Source: Arenicola marina (lineage: Eukaryota; Annelida; Polychaeta; Arenicolidae). Taken from it: DNA of 64,000 bases. Positions within the stretch are counted from its first letter, which is position 1. Each line of letters opens with the position of its first letter. This document shows positions 32,247-43,143 of this stretch, piece after piece. Made by a program: the position numbers and the translations under genes. Location: assembly GCA_964019135.1 (NCBI GenBank), contig OZ025265.1, positions 22,047,143-22,111,142 of the forward strand, in the 5' to 3' direction. Under the pieces are notes generated by a model, which worked only from the letters and a program-made list of their open reading frames with translations, did not search any database and was not told where the DNA came from.

Positions 32247-34720
32247 TTAAAGCACGAGAGTGATGAAGAATTCTTCCAGGAGATCGATAGAGAAGCTGAG
32301 GTGGACCAGAACAAGTTCTGGTCGCTCGTCAACAAGAAAAAAAAAGCAAACCGTTCTGTGCAGTAGGCCGCTCAAAGTAGACGGTAAAGTTTATCGGGGA
32401 CGGGAGGAGAAACTGTCTGTGTGGACTGACTATTTTAGGGACATGTATTCAGAGACCCACATCACGAACGACGATCAGAATCAATTTGACCAATCCCACG
32501 ACCGATTCATTCAAACCGCGGTAAAGCAGTTGTGCCAGCAAATACCTTCAGAGAAAGATGACATTTGCCAAGGGTTTGCCTATTCCGACATCGACAATGC
32601 TATTAAAACGTTGAAACCAGGGAAGAAAGGAGGCCACGACAACATAACTAATGAGCATGTGAAATTTGGAGGCAGTAATTTAATATTATGCTTAAATAAC
32701 CTCTTCAACGCCATGTATACATATGAGTACGTTCCAAAGGATTTTAAAAAAGGTACTATCTACACATTGTACAAGGGATCGAATAAGTATGAAGACGACA
32801 GGCGAAATTACCGTGGAATTTCACTACTTCCTGTAATTGCCAAACTATTCGATAAAGTAATTCTGTCGAAGGTAAAAACATGGATTAATGTCAACCGCGT
32901 AGACTTTCCTTCGTCCAACCAGAATGCCTATCAAGAATCTATGTGCAGCCTCTTAGCGTCTTATAGTGTTCAGGAATGCATTAATTACAACCGCGAGAGG
33001 GGATCCGGTGTGTACTTGGCCCTGTTAGATTCGTCTTGCGCTTTTGATACGGTGTGGCACGAAGGGTTGTTTTACAAATTGCATTCCTTCGGCATCAGAA
33101 GCAAACTTTGGTCCTTATTATACTCGGCGTACCAAGGTATGGTCTCAAATGTGGTATGTAACGGCATTAAATCCGAAGACATACCTATCAGTAGGTCTGT
33201 GCGCCAGGGTTCTGTGTTAGGGCCTTGGTATTACATGCTATATATACACGAATTAGCAGTTGCGCTTGGTAGCTCTGTGTATGGCGCACGCATTGGTGAC
33301 ATAATATGCGGCGGCATACTCCAAGCTGACGACATTGCCGTATGTGCTCTAACGAATTCTGCCTTGCAGGCACTGGTAAGCGTCTGCGAAAACTACAGCC
33401 GAAGGTGGCAATTTAAATATAATCCAACCAAGTCGAAAGTAATGTTTTTTGATAGCAAATTACGAAGAGTTAAAAAGGCAAATGCATGTCAGATTGCGCT
33501 ATATAACGAGCGTGTGGAAGAAGTCCAGGTATACAACCATGTGGGAATTCACCTCGATGTCAATCTCTCCTCAACATGTGCGGTGGAGGAGGCGACTAAA
33601 AAGCTTAAGAGGGGCTTAATGAGCATCCTGTCAGTCAACACAAAGAATGCCGGCATGAGTTGTCTCACCGCTTTGAAACTGTATCGATGTATTGTCATTC
33701 CGCGGGCCCTCTATGGTGCTGAGTTTTGGAATCATCTGACACACAACCACCTAGCGAAACTTGAAGCGGCCCACAATGGCGCCATACGATGTATTCAAAA
33801 TTTTCCAAAATGCTCCAGTGCGACCATTGCCCGCAGTATGGTTAACGAAATGTCTCTTGTGGAAGAAATTGATAAAAAGAAGCTAACAATTCTGGGCAGA
33901 TTATGTCGGCTCAAAAATACCGCATTAGCGAAACGCATATTTGTGGAACGTCTCTATCAATCCCAGGGCCCAGGGCCAAAGTTTGGGTATATTAGGGACG
34001 TCATAGAGATCCTGAAGAAATATAATCTAGAAGGAATCGTTTTTAGGTTCATGGATAACAGCAACTTTCCTAGCAAAGGCGACTGGAAAAAGTTGGTGAG
34101 AACGGCTGTGCGGCGCTGGTCGGAACAACTGTTAACCACCAAATTGTCCCAACCAAAATACAGACGCTTTGAAATGATTAGAGGGGGAGTTTTTGCCGTA
34201 AACGCCATATGGACCTTAGAACACCGTACGCGTGGTCGAAGGCAACACCTTCGTGACCTAGCTCGTTTGAACTGTGTCGTACACGACACCAAGACATATG
34301 CATGCACACACTGTGACCGTGCATATACGGATATTCTCAATCACCTTTTCCATCATTGCGTGGCGTACGGTGAGGCCCGTGAATACTTCTGGGCACTAAT
34401 TGTAAATACATGTGAAGTGCCAATAAGCGCGTATCTATACAATCTTGAAGAGATCGAATTAACTCGAGTAATGTTAGGCAAGCCTCCTGACATTGAAGCC
34501 ACCCTAGAGCAGCTTAGCATTTTAACCCAAATATGTGCCAACGCTTGGCAAAGAATGTCATACGACAAAATGTTAAAATTTTACTGACGACCGTTTTTGT
34601 TATTTTTTTTTTTTGTTTTTTTTTTGTTCTGTGTGTTTTTGTTATTTGTTCTGTTTTTTGACATGTTCTAATGCTCACCAGGAAGTGGTGGAATAAAGGA
34701 GATTCATTCATTCATTCATT
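32247..34720 (+). mobile_element. 5'-truncated LINE, second family
   Basis: Nearly identical to 54816-57274 of the long copy. It starts inside ORF2 between the endonuclease and reverse transcriptase regions, and ends with AATAAAGGAGATTC and a tandem ATTC tail. It is flanked by 850-bp direct repeats. Confidence 0.92.
32350..34587 (+). pseudogene. LINE ORF2 fragment (reverse transcriptase and zinc knuckle)
   Basis: About 745 codons of reverse transcriptase: NYRGISLLPVIAKLFDKV, LALLDSSCAFDTVWHEG, RQGSVLGPWYYMLYIHEL and LQADDIAVCA, with the end knuckle CTHCDRAYTDILNHLFHHC. A run of nine A at about 32337-32345, against eight in the long copy, breaks the frame near its start. There is no endonuclease, so it is dead on its own. 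Confidence 0.9.
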
Positions 34721-35570
34721 CAATAATACGTAATTACAAATTACTCCAGATATGTAGTAAAAAAGATAATTAAACTAATGATAGAGATAAATTTGTTATG
34801 TTTTCTCTTCATTGGACATGTATCAATATAATAGCAGTATGTGTGTTTGCAATGGAAGCTTGTCAAATAAAACGAAAGTTTCGCACCCAACCTTTATTAT
34901 CCGATAAGACTATTTACAGAGAACCATCCCTGTTCTCATCGTCTAACACATAACATTCCAATAACTTTCGGAAAGTGAAGCCATGTTCTGTTGGCCTTTG
35001 AAGTCGACTTGCTCGTCGCGCGAATGTGAAGCCATGTTTTTGGGGCGATCAATTAATGCTGCACGCCTTTCTTCCCTGTTTAAAGCCGCGGAGAAGCCAA
35101 CGAATCGATTATGAACCAGGCAGAAGCGTTATCCCGTTTCCATTGCTCAATGCATGTTGAGCCTTGTTCTCATTGACCATTATCCCAACTGGACCACACG
35201 CAGAGTGCTAGTTAGGTATACCATTCGGCTATAAAAGGTTAGCCAAGTTGTTACTAAATCATATCCAGTTGGGAGCCGGACAAACGATCAGTGTTACGGC
35301 GTATGTCTCCTGGTACATAATAAGCAGTTCGCTATTTACACAGAACTGTCTTAAAACAGGGTTTCTTGTTTCCGGATATTGACGTCATCGACGGCTGCCA
35401 GATCGAGATGCTCAACAACCGCATATTCGACCTCCAGAGGCGCTACGATCGCGCCGTGATGGCCAACCAGCGCTCCTTCCGGTATTCGCTGCGTCTGGAG
35501 TTGGCTACGCTGGAAGGAATACGAGGCATGTTCTTTACGTACGCCCATCGGTGCGGGAATCACTTGGATG
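34721..35570 (+). repeat. 850-bp direct repeat flanking a LINE, right copy
   Basis: Second copy of 31396-32246; it directly follows the LINE tail and runs without a break into the rest of the class C gene. Confidence 0.9.
35230..35237 (+). promoter_or_regulatory. Class C TATA box, right copy of the direct repeat
   Basis: TATAAAAG, identical to 31906-31913; the upstream ATTGG box is also altered to ATTGA. Confidence 0.6.
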
Positions 35571-35686
35571 CCCTTGAGGATCGAGTGTTCGTGGCATTGA
35601 TGGCTGTGTTGGATGCGGGGGAGGCTGCGAGGCAGCTTGAAGTGGCGGAAGGTGGCCCTGGTGTAGCCATAAACATATATCCGTGA
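35408..35686 (+). pseudogene. Class C family gene, N-terminally truncated copy
   Basis: It carries the same 80-bp N-terminal deletion as 32084-32246 but has a complete C-terminus (HLDALEDRVFVALMAVLDAGEAARQ, split here as HLDALEDRVF then VALMAVLDAG), giving 93 residues from the first ATG. Class C normally begins about 30 residues earlier. It has a TATA box at 35230 and AATAAA at 35822-35827, so a short protein with the core could still be made. I call it a pseudogene because most of the first helix is missing. Confidence 0.6.
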
Positions 35687-35895
35687 CAGGAACACTAGGT
35701 CTTGTTGACCAAGACGATCGTGCTGTGTGTTTTATTTCCGTACAAAAACATCGCTTTGTGCTGCTTAATACCCGTTCTGTATAGTTTGTACCACATCATC
35801 ATACGTGTCATCGAGTGGTTTAATAAAATAGTATTCTAATTATATATCTGATTCTAGCTGAACGTTCACTGCCCAGCACGGTAGATCCCTCGTTA

Positions 35896-36015
35896 ACTAG
35901 TAATGCCAAGACTAGCAATGCCAAGACTAGCAATGCCAAGACTAGCAATGCCAAGACTAGCAATGCCAAGACTAGCAATGCCAAGACTAGCAATGCCAAG
36001 ACTAGCAATGCCAAG
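35896..36015 (+). repeat. 15-bp minisatellite, 8 units
   Basis: Tandem ACTAGCAATGCCAAG; the first unit is a variant with GTAATG. It lies just after the class C poly(A) signal. Since 15 is divisible by 3, several frames encode pentapeptide repeats without stops; this is not evidence of coding. The copy at 45383-45577 has 13 units. Confidence 0.95.
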
Positions 36016-37890
36016 ACAAGGGCAAACTAGCTTAATATTTGTCACTGACCTTCTCGCGCGGCCACCAGTATTGATCGGCTTACATGTTTAATAACACCGA
36101 TTTTGAATCGTTCACCTGTTTTTTTAAGTGAGAGAAAATTGTCAGACAAATCGAGTTTTCGGTCCGGATCTCACACGCGGCAGTCACTAGAATCTTCTAA
36201 CTTTGTAATAACATTCAGGTAATTAAAATAAAATAATGCAAGTAACATTTCCGAAATATTACCATTTCAGTAGCAGCCAATATCAGATGTGACACTCGAT
36301 CATCAAAGATGAACGAATCAAACTACTGATCGTTGCAGCCTTTTGCGGCCGTCTTAGTCGCCATTTCTTAGACACCATTTCGGTATCAGCCGTAGCGCTA
36401 GCCAATGAAATTCAAACACAGTAATCCATAGGCCGTAAATGGGAAATACATCAGCCTTCCTGGCTTCCGACCTTGTTGTGTTACCACAAGCCTCCATAGC
36501 ATGGCTTTTATAACACACCAGCGAATGACTTGTAATGACTGGGATATATTTTATTTCTTATATTATCGATTTCAACGGTCCAATTATTAGGTATTATAGC
36601 AGAAAGCGCGATGTCTTCTAACAACAAAGCATCACGAACAAGCGACGCCGCAAACCCCGAAGCGTTAACGTACTGATTGGCTTAGAGACGGACGGATTTA
36701 TGGGCCAGGTTGACGTTACTGTCTTAAGACAAGATTAGATTGAAAGTCGTCATTTAAAGGCTGGAATCCTACTGTGATGTAAGTGTGATTAAAGGGCGGT
36801 GGCAAACGGCACAACGTAAATAAAATAATGCAAGTAACATTTCCGGTATATTACTATTTCGGCAGCCTCGAATATCAACTTTGGCAATCGATCATTAGAG
36901 ATGTCGTACGAATGAAACTAATAGTTGTTGCCCTTGCGGCCTTTTACGGCCTCTTACCATTCCCAGTTCACAATGTTTGTCAGCATTACGGTCTGTCTGA
37001 AATCGTCGTGTTGCGATTGTTAGCAATCGTTTTGCTTTAATTGCAATTACATTGATATCTAATCGCTTTGCAAAATTATCAGCAGTAACAGTGTTTTGCG
37101 CTCACGTGACTGTTTGTGTCAAACAATTATTTCAATGATCTTATTGTGCCATTTCGACGAATTACGAGATTACATGCAAGTTCTAGTTGTAACAACGATG
37201 TCACATCTTCACAATGTTTGCAATGCGACAATCTGGTCTTGTTTCCTTCTTACCGTGTAATGCGTTATCTTGAGGCATTAGGACGTTTCCAGCTTTTTGA
37301 GTCCTCTAAGTCTGATTAAGTGCTATATGCTATAAAATAACTTAACTGTGCATTCGATACGCGACGTACGACTGCTAATGTAGCTTCAATAGTCCGGCGC
37401 TAGTAATCTCACTTCACGATTGCTCGGATAGACAGTACGTCCTAAAGAGTGTGAACCAATAGCGAATTTTGACATTAATACCAAAGTAATCGGACAAATC
37501 GCATTGCAAATATACCACAGGCGGAAGCTAATTAAATTCAAAGCCCTAAACGATAATTTCATTTTATTCCATTCCAGTTTACACCTTGGTGCAGCAATCT
37601 TTTACGCAAACATTATAAAGTCCCACGCATACAATCTGCGATCAATCGGAACAAACTAAAACAGATATAAGGCCGGCTTGTGGCATATTAACGCCAGCCC
37701 GAAACAACGGTTTGAGGTCAGATGGAGAAAGCAAGCCAGGTCCGTTGAGACTTTGTTGTTGACTCAGTCGCGTCTACCCACAACCATCCTATGGAAGCCA
37801 TGTCCGCCATCAAACACACACCATTTATACCGGAATGTTGTACGAAGCCATGAAAGTCCACATCAAGGTGAAGATAAATCTAGGCATCCT
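36016..37890 (+). other. Class C to class A intergenic sequence
   Basis: No gene is seen. It matches 45578-47498 along most of its length. It contains the recurrent motif at about 36999-37055 and upstream class A sequence from about 37730. Confidence 0.55.
36999..37055 (+). repeat. Recurrent intergenic motif
   Basis: TCGTGTTGCGATTGTTAG, CAATCGT and TTAATTGCAATTACATTGAT; a somewhat diverged copy of the block. Confidence 0.5.
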
Positions 37891-37942
37891 ATTGGCTGCT
37901 TATCTAATGCTACGAGTATGACATTTTGTAGCCACTATATAG
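37891..37942 (+). promoter_or_regulatory. Class A promoter, copy 2
   Basis: ATTGG at 37891-37895 in CTATTGGCTGCTTATCTAA and TATATAG at 37936-37942. Transcription would start near 37965, giving a leader of about 115 nt. Confidence 0.65.
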
Positions 37943-38083
37943 GGGCAAACTTCATTGCTGTCTTATATCACACTGCCTCGTAATTCATTCGCTGGTGTTG
38001 GATTTAAACGCCGCTGAACGTCAAATAAAAACATGGAATAACGTTCTGTATTGTGATGTACTTGGTGTTATTATCGTATGATA

Positions 38084-38461
38084 ATGCCGTTATCACTGGT
38101 ACTAGAAGACCGCCAGTTGGCTGCAGACCTCGTTCAGTTTTACCAGAAGCTGCATTCCAAGTTCATTCGCGCCTGTCACCAAGTTCGCCTTCTCGACAAC
38201 GGAATATATGACCTTCAGATGCGCTACGATCGCGCCGTGGTGGCCAATCAACGCTCCGTTCGCTATTCACTGCGCCTCAAGCTGGCTACGCTAGAAGGAG
38301 TGCGCGACATGTTCTTCGAGTACGCCAATCAACGCGGCAACGACTTGGTGACATTTCAAGAGCGATTCGTCTTTGTGGAACTCGCTCCGCGCGAGACGGA
38401 CTTGGTTGCCGACATGGAGCGGGAACTGAGCGATTCGGAGGGAGCTTACCTAGCCTCCTAG
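38084..38461 (+). CDS. Class A protein of the RYDRAV-core family, copy 2
   Basis: An intact 125-residue class A protein of unknown function. I choose the ATG at 38084, which has A at -3 and aligns with all class A starts; another ATG six bases upstream (38078) has a poor context and is absent in copies 1 and 4. The core is typical (DLQMRYDRAVVANQRS, YSLRLKLATLEGVRDM) and the tail acidic (DMERELSDSEG). It has a full promoter (ATTGG plus TATATAG) and AATAAA at 38662-38667, so it is a good candidate for an active gene. A class D gene lies downstream in the opposite direction. Confidence 0.68.
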   Translation: MPLSLVLEDRQLAADLVQFYQKLHSKFIRACHQVRLLDNGIYDLQMRYDRAVVANQRSVRYSLRLKLATLEGVRDMFFEYANQRGNDLVTFQERFVFVELAPRETDLVADMERELSDSEGAYLAS

Positions 38462-38661
38462 GATGCCGGCTCAGCTGTACATCCACCATGGATGGTGCAC
38501 TGGTGCGTGTGTCTGGGACATGCTTCATCCAATACCCGCCGATCTGCTTCGAACAATTAGGACGCTGAGTAACTCTGATAACTGTCAGTTATTAAATGAC
38601 TTAATGAGCCATTGGTCCTTTGTAATAAAAGTTTCGCATCCGTGTCATTATCTGATTCCTT

Positions 38662-38667
38662 AATAAA
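38662..38667 (+). terminator. Class A poly(A) signal, copy 2
   Basis: AATAAA about 200 bp after the stop, in the same place as in copy 1 (922-927) and copy 4 (52020-52025). Confidence 0.6.
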
Positions 38668-39120
38668 ACTCGCATAAAATACAAATTAACAATGTATTTC
38701 TTTTACTTCTTTCTATTTACATGCACTTCATAATTACTTACGCCGCCGACAACACACCCTGTTATCGCGTTTTTTCTGGAACGCATGCTCGCTATTCGTC
38801 AATATCTACTCCTTTATATTGGTGACACATGTGCGTGAGCAATGCGCTTGAACAGCATTGTGATATGTTATAGCATTAAAGGCTTATGACAAGATCAGAT
38901 TGAAAGTCGTTAGCTAAGAGCTAACATCTTACATTAGGGACATTATGAGACCAAATGGAACAGCGTTGATAATATAAGTGGATATACTACAAGGGGAATA
39001 TCTCTCTTATATCAACTTGAGCAATCGATCATTAGGGATGACGTATGAAGTAGACAATAATTATTCCGGCATATTGCGGGCTCCTACGCTTCTCAGTTCA
39101 CCGATCGAAACGCTGGCAAT

Positions 39121-39180
39121 ACGGTCGCGTCGTAATTGTTATTAATCGTTCGCACTAATTGCAATTACACTAATCGCTTT
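39121..39180 (+). repeat. Recurrent intergenic motif
   Basis: GCGTCGTAATTGTTATTAAT, CGTTCGCACTAATTGC and AATTACACTAATCGC; one of the best-preserved copies. Confidence 0.65.
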
Positions 39181-39562
39181 ATTTTTCCCAGTAAGCGGAA
39201 TGTTTTGTTCTGAGTCTATGTTTAATATAACTTGTGGACAAAAGAACGCAATTAATCATAATATATGCCAAAACGATCTATCGTAATCTTCTGTGTATAT
39301 CAGAGAGTGAATAAATAAACCACAAGTTTCTAACATCTAACCGACCCTCTTCATAACAAAACCACAACAAATGCATATCACCAGGCTCAATTGGCTTACC
39401 TCTTGCCAACTAATTGGATCTGCCGTTTCTTTAAATAACGACGCATAATTTATCGTTATAACGGCGTTTAACGCTTGGCAAATTAAAGATAATTTTATAT
39501 CGATTATATAAACATGACTTATACATGTATTTGAACATGAATGTTATAAATGTGTCACATTG

Positions 39563-40051
39563 TCAAATAAAACGAAAACTGCGCCTGCCGAGTAAGTATG
39601 TTTTGTCACTTATTATAATTCCAAAAACAACGGAGTAAGTTTCGCATCTGATTTTTATTATCCGATAAGATATAAGATCACCGCACACACGAGGGCATTT
39701 GCAGGGACAGCTATGACTTTCTCGCGCGTCTTCCGCAGCTTGTTGTTGAGCCAAGACGATGAACACCATGGTCTGTAGAGTGTCTAACTGGTCTCCCCTC
39801 CGACATACGTATTCACAGAACACGTGACGCAGCTCATCTAGTGTGTCCAGCTCAAGACGCAGCGAGTAGCGGAAGGAGCGCTGGTCGGCCACCACGGCGC
39901 GATCATAGCGCCTCTGGAGGTCGTCAATACGGTTGTTGAGTAGAGTGATCTGGTGACAGGCTGCTTGGTACTTGTTGTACTTCTGGTTGTAAAATGCCAA
40001 CATGTCCTCCTGTGTCTCCATTCTCACCATCGCCGATTCTGACGTCATCAT
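39563..40051 (-). CDS. Class D protein of the RYDRAV-core family
   Basis: The only complete class D gene, on the minus strand. The ATG at 40051 is followed by ACGTCA, forming the TGACGTCA palindrome seen at class B starts. Of 162 residues, about the first 115 belong to the family: a helix (ETQEDMLAFYNQKYNKYQAA), then the core LLNNRIDDLQRRYDRAV and QRSFRYSLRLELDTLDEL. After CPCKCPRVCGD the frame runs on to 39563, but an AATAAA (39654-39659, minus strand) lies inside this last part, so the true stop may have been lost or the 3' end mis-assigned. TATAAAGG is at 40193-40200. The function is unknown. Confidence 0.6.
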   Translation of the reverse strand: MMTSESAMVRMETQEDMLAFYNQKYNKYQAACHQITLLNNRIDDLQRRYDRAVVADQRSFRYSLRLELDTLDELRHVFCEYVCRRGDQLDTLQTMVFIVLAQQQAAEDARESHSCPCKCPRVCGDLISYRIIKIRCETYSVVFGIIISDKTYLLGRRSFRFI

Positions 40052-40192
40052 ACAGTGATGCTACCGTTCCTCTTGATAATGACTGTTCAGCGAAGCAAGC
40101 AACAGGTTCCAACGCCTAGAAGATATGATATAAAGTCGCTTTGCTGTAGCACAGAACCAATGCTTGTGTGGTCATCAATACCCAGCCAACCC

Positions 40193-40250
40193 CCTTTATA
40201 AGGCAAAAAGGCACTTGATACGATCGGCTTGTGACCGCTGACTGACCAAT
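40193..40250 (-). promoter_or_regulatory. Class D promoter
   Basis: In minus-strand sense it has ATTGG (plus 40246-40250) then TATAAAGG (plus 40193-40200), about 46 bp apart. The spacing matches the other three classes. Confidence 0.65.
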
Positions 40251-42308
40251 CAGAATTCCTGTCACACAACACCCACTATCAAGCACCCACACCTTTTCAT
40301 AACGTAATTGGAATTCCCGCTGCATGGCTTCCGCACCGCAAAAATCTCGTCTGGCTTTATAGATAACACGAGAAGGAAACTGAAGATGTGATCATGTGTC
40401 TATTGCGCCACGATACAATTTACAAATAGCAAAAACAGAATACTGAATGAGAAATTTAAAATATACTGCACAAATCAAACATATCATTACAAGAATAAAC
40501 TGTCGATTTTATTTTCGCATTAACAGGTGCCACAAGATATATATGTTATGTATATATTGTTGCTGTACTCATAACATCGTCAGACACTCAAATAACATTG
40601 CCTACCCAAAACCGTCTAACAGCATGCCCATGCATGATTGTCATCTCCATGTCACTTCAGCATTGCGTCTAATATCAGATCCAATTGCTAATTTTTAATT
40701 TCATACAACGAGAACCCCACCCAAACCGCCTTCCCACCCATAACATACATACACACGCCTATCGCCTACAGTAATCTTGTGCCCATATCATGAAGCGACA
40801 GGCCAGAAGCCAGTCCGATTGCGTCTTTCAAGTACACGGGGTCGTCGGCCAGAAGTGAAGCCAGGTGTTGGTTGGATCAATTAACATTGCGCGTCTCTTC
40901 TCATCGACCTCAACTGTTAACAAGTCAATCGCCATAATATCATTTTGCGAGAAGCAATCTTCTGCCTTCTATTGATTCATAAATTTCGAACTTCTCCCCA
41001 TTGGTTGTGAATGTTTTGTACTTCAAAATTCCAAAACGAAACCCATTTCATCTTGCTTTTATGTTTCATAATAAAACAGCATACAAAGCATATACGTTTT
41101 TCTCTTATGCATATATGTTTCCGCCGTATCATTTACTTCGTGCCTTTACTAACAATGGTAATACGCAACAAATCACTTAACTGTCTAAATAACATGACCC
41201 TTCTTTCTGGATAAATATCGTGTAAGAATGCATGGGCCAATAATAAAAATATATTAGCATTTCTGGCTTTCCACCTTGTTATTTCAACACGAGCTTTTGC
41301 CATCTTACATTAGCAACTGGCTTCATCCATGATAGACATCAAACAAACTTGCGATGCGGAAAAATCTGTAATTTTGATATTTCGTGGGCAAAAGTTGTAA
41401 TGCATAACTTTAGCTTCAAATGTTATGTATTTTAATGGATCGATCGACTTTTAATACTATATATATTATCTGACAATAAGTCTGCTACTTAAGGAAACAG
41501 AAGATAGCATTTTTTAAATTACAGGCCTTCACTTTGCAAAACATTTCATTAATGAATATCTTTGTCTCTGCCGCCGAGAAGTATATATATCCAGCAAGCC
41601 GCCGCGCTTTGCCGCACAGTTAAACATTTACGATTACGACACCAGCCCCTTTGCGCCTCTGAGTCTAAGTACTATCTCACGACCTCAAGTTTTCTTTCGT
41701 GCAGCATCTATGCATCTATGCATGATGAACATCATGTTTGAGTTTTTGCAATTAAGTTTGACCACATGCCATTTTCATCTATCTATCTGGTAAACAAAAA
41801 TGCTTAATGTTTTCTCTTCATTTGACATGTATCAATTTGATAGCAATATGTGAGTTTGGAATGAAAGCTTGTCAACTAAAACCAAACAACGATTATCGAG
41901 TCGGCATGTCAATAATTAGAATTACAACAACAGAATCAGTTTCGCACCCAATCTTTATCATCCGATAACGAAGATCAACGCACAAATGGCGCACATCAGG
42001 GTATTTGCAGGTTCAGCTATGATTTTCTATATATTATTTTATTTCACACAACAACCCCGCCCCCAACCACCACCCACCAATGACATAGATACACACGCCC
42101 ATGACCTACACTAGTCCTTGGCCCCTACCATAAAGAGACAGGCAAGAAGCCAGCACGATTGCGTCTTTAAATAAACGGCTTGCCGGCCAGAAGTGAAGCC
42201 AGGCGTTGGTTGGATCAATTAACATTGCGCGCCTCTTCTGATCGACTTAAACAGCAAAGATACCAATCGTCATCATATCATTTGGTGAGAAACCCTCCCT
42301 TGCCACCC
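40251..42308 (+). other. Intergenic region with a deleted class B gene
   Basis: Positions about 40700-41013 match sequence upstream of class B (16690-16970) and 41042-41700 match sequence downstream of class B (17690-18300). The gene, its TATA box and leader are absent; about 28 bp of unrelated filler (41014-41041) joins the two parts. A class D 3' remnant follows at about 41938-42035. Confidence 0.6.
41938..42035 (-). pseudogene. Class D 3'-end remnant upstream of class B
   Basis: TTTCGCACCCAATC, ATCCGATAACG and GGGTATTTGCAGG match the 3' end of class D (39640-39720) in the same orientation. There is no coding core. Confidence 0.5.
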
Positions 42309-42404
42309 ATTGGTTAATAGGCTTCGAACCTCTCCCTATTGGTTGTAAATGGCAAGTACGCAAACGCCAACACGGAACGGATGACAAGCAGAGGGCTATA
42401 AAGG
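42309..42404 (+). promoter_or_regulatory. Class B promoter, copy 2
   Basis: ATTGG at 42309-42313 and 42338-42342, TATAAAGG at 42397-42404. The expected start is near 42430, about 145 nt upstream of the ATG. Confidence 0.68.
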
Positions 42405-42575
42405 GTTAGGATATTTCCTGTCAATTCAATATTGTTGCAGACCAGCCGTCTCAAAGCGATTCTCTGGGTACAAATGTTGTTTTAGGCAAATCGCCTTAAA
42501 TCATTTCTTCTGGTACAACATATTGTTGGAGACCAGTCAAAACTGCATTGAAACGGTCACTTCCGTCAAGTAAAT

Positions 42576-42956
42576 ATGACTTCATTGATGAAAATGACAG
42601 AGCGGCAGATCATCCAAGAACTCGTCGACTCTCACCAGATGATCCATTCCAAGTTCCGTCTGTCCTGTCGCCAGATCCAGTTGCTCAACAACCGCATAGA
42701 AGACCTCCAGACGCGCTACGATCATGCCGTGGCGGCCGACCAGCGCTCCTTCCGCTACTCGCTGCGTCTGGAGTTGGCTACGCTGGAAGGTGTACGCGAC
42801 ATGTTCTTCATGTATGCCAATCGGTGCGGGAACCACATGGCCGCCCTAGAAGATCGAGTATTCATCGTGGCATTGATGGCTGCGCTTGAGGTGGGAGAGG
42901 CTGTGAGCGAGATCGATGGCGAGGAAGTGTGTAATGATGCGACAATCAGCACCTAA
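42576..42956 (+). CDS. Class B protein of the RYDRAV-core family, copy 2
   Basis: An intact 126-residue class B protein; I do not recognise the family. The first ATG is used (MTSLMKMTERQ). Residues 7-50 are a predicted amphipathic helix with hydrophobic residues at heptad-like spacing. The core is residues 43-81 (DLQTRYDHAV, QRSFRYSLRLELATLEG), followed by a second helical segment (ALEDRVFIVALMAALEVG) and an acidic end (SEIDGEE). Here the start region reads ATGACTTCA, so the TGACGTCA palindrome is lost. Full promoter upstream and AATAAA at 43138-43143; probably an active gene. Class C follows downstream in the same direction. Confidence 0.68.
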   Translation: MTSLMKMTERQIIQELVDSHQMIHSKFRLSCRQIQLLNNRIEDLQTRYDHAVAADQRSFRYSLRLELATLEGVRDMFFMYANRCGNHMAALEDRVFIVALMAALEVGEAVSEIDGEEVCNDATIST

Positions 42957-43137
42957 CGGCGTCATTGAGAGAGAAATTCCCTTTCGACACTTTGCCTTGA
43001 ACAATAATTTGCGTGTTGACCACGTCTATATTTCACTGTTACTCCCGCAATATCGCTACATGTCACTAGTAAACTTCAATGCAGTGCAATATTTTGTGAA
43101 TACATTTGTCCCACTTCATCTTGTTTTTAAGTTTCAT

Positions 43138-43143
43138 AATAAA
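43138..43143 (+). terminator. Class B poly(A) signal, copy 2
   Basis: AATAAA in TTTCATAATAAAACAG, conserved in all class B copies (17716, 30553, 49546). Confidence 0.6.
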
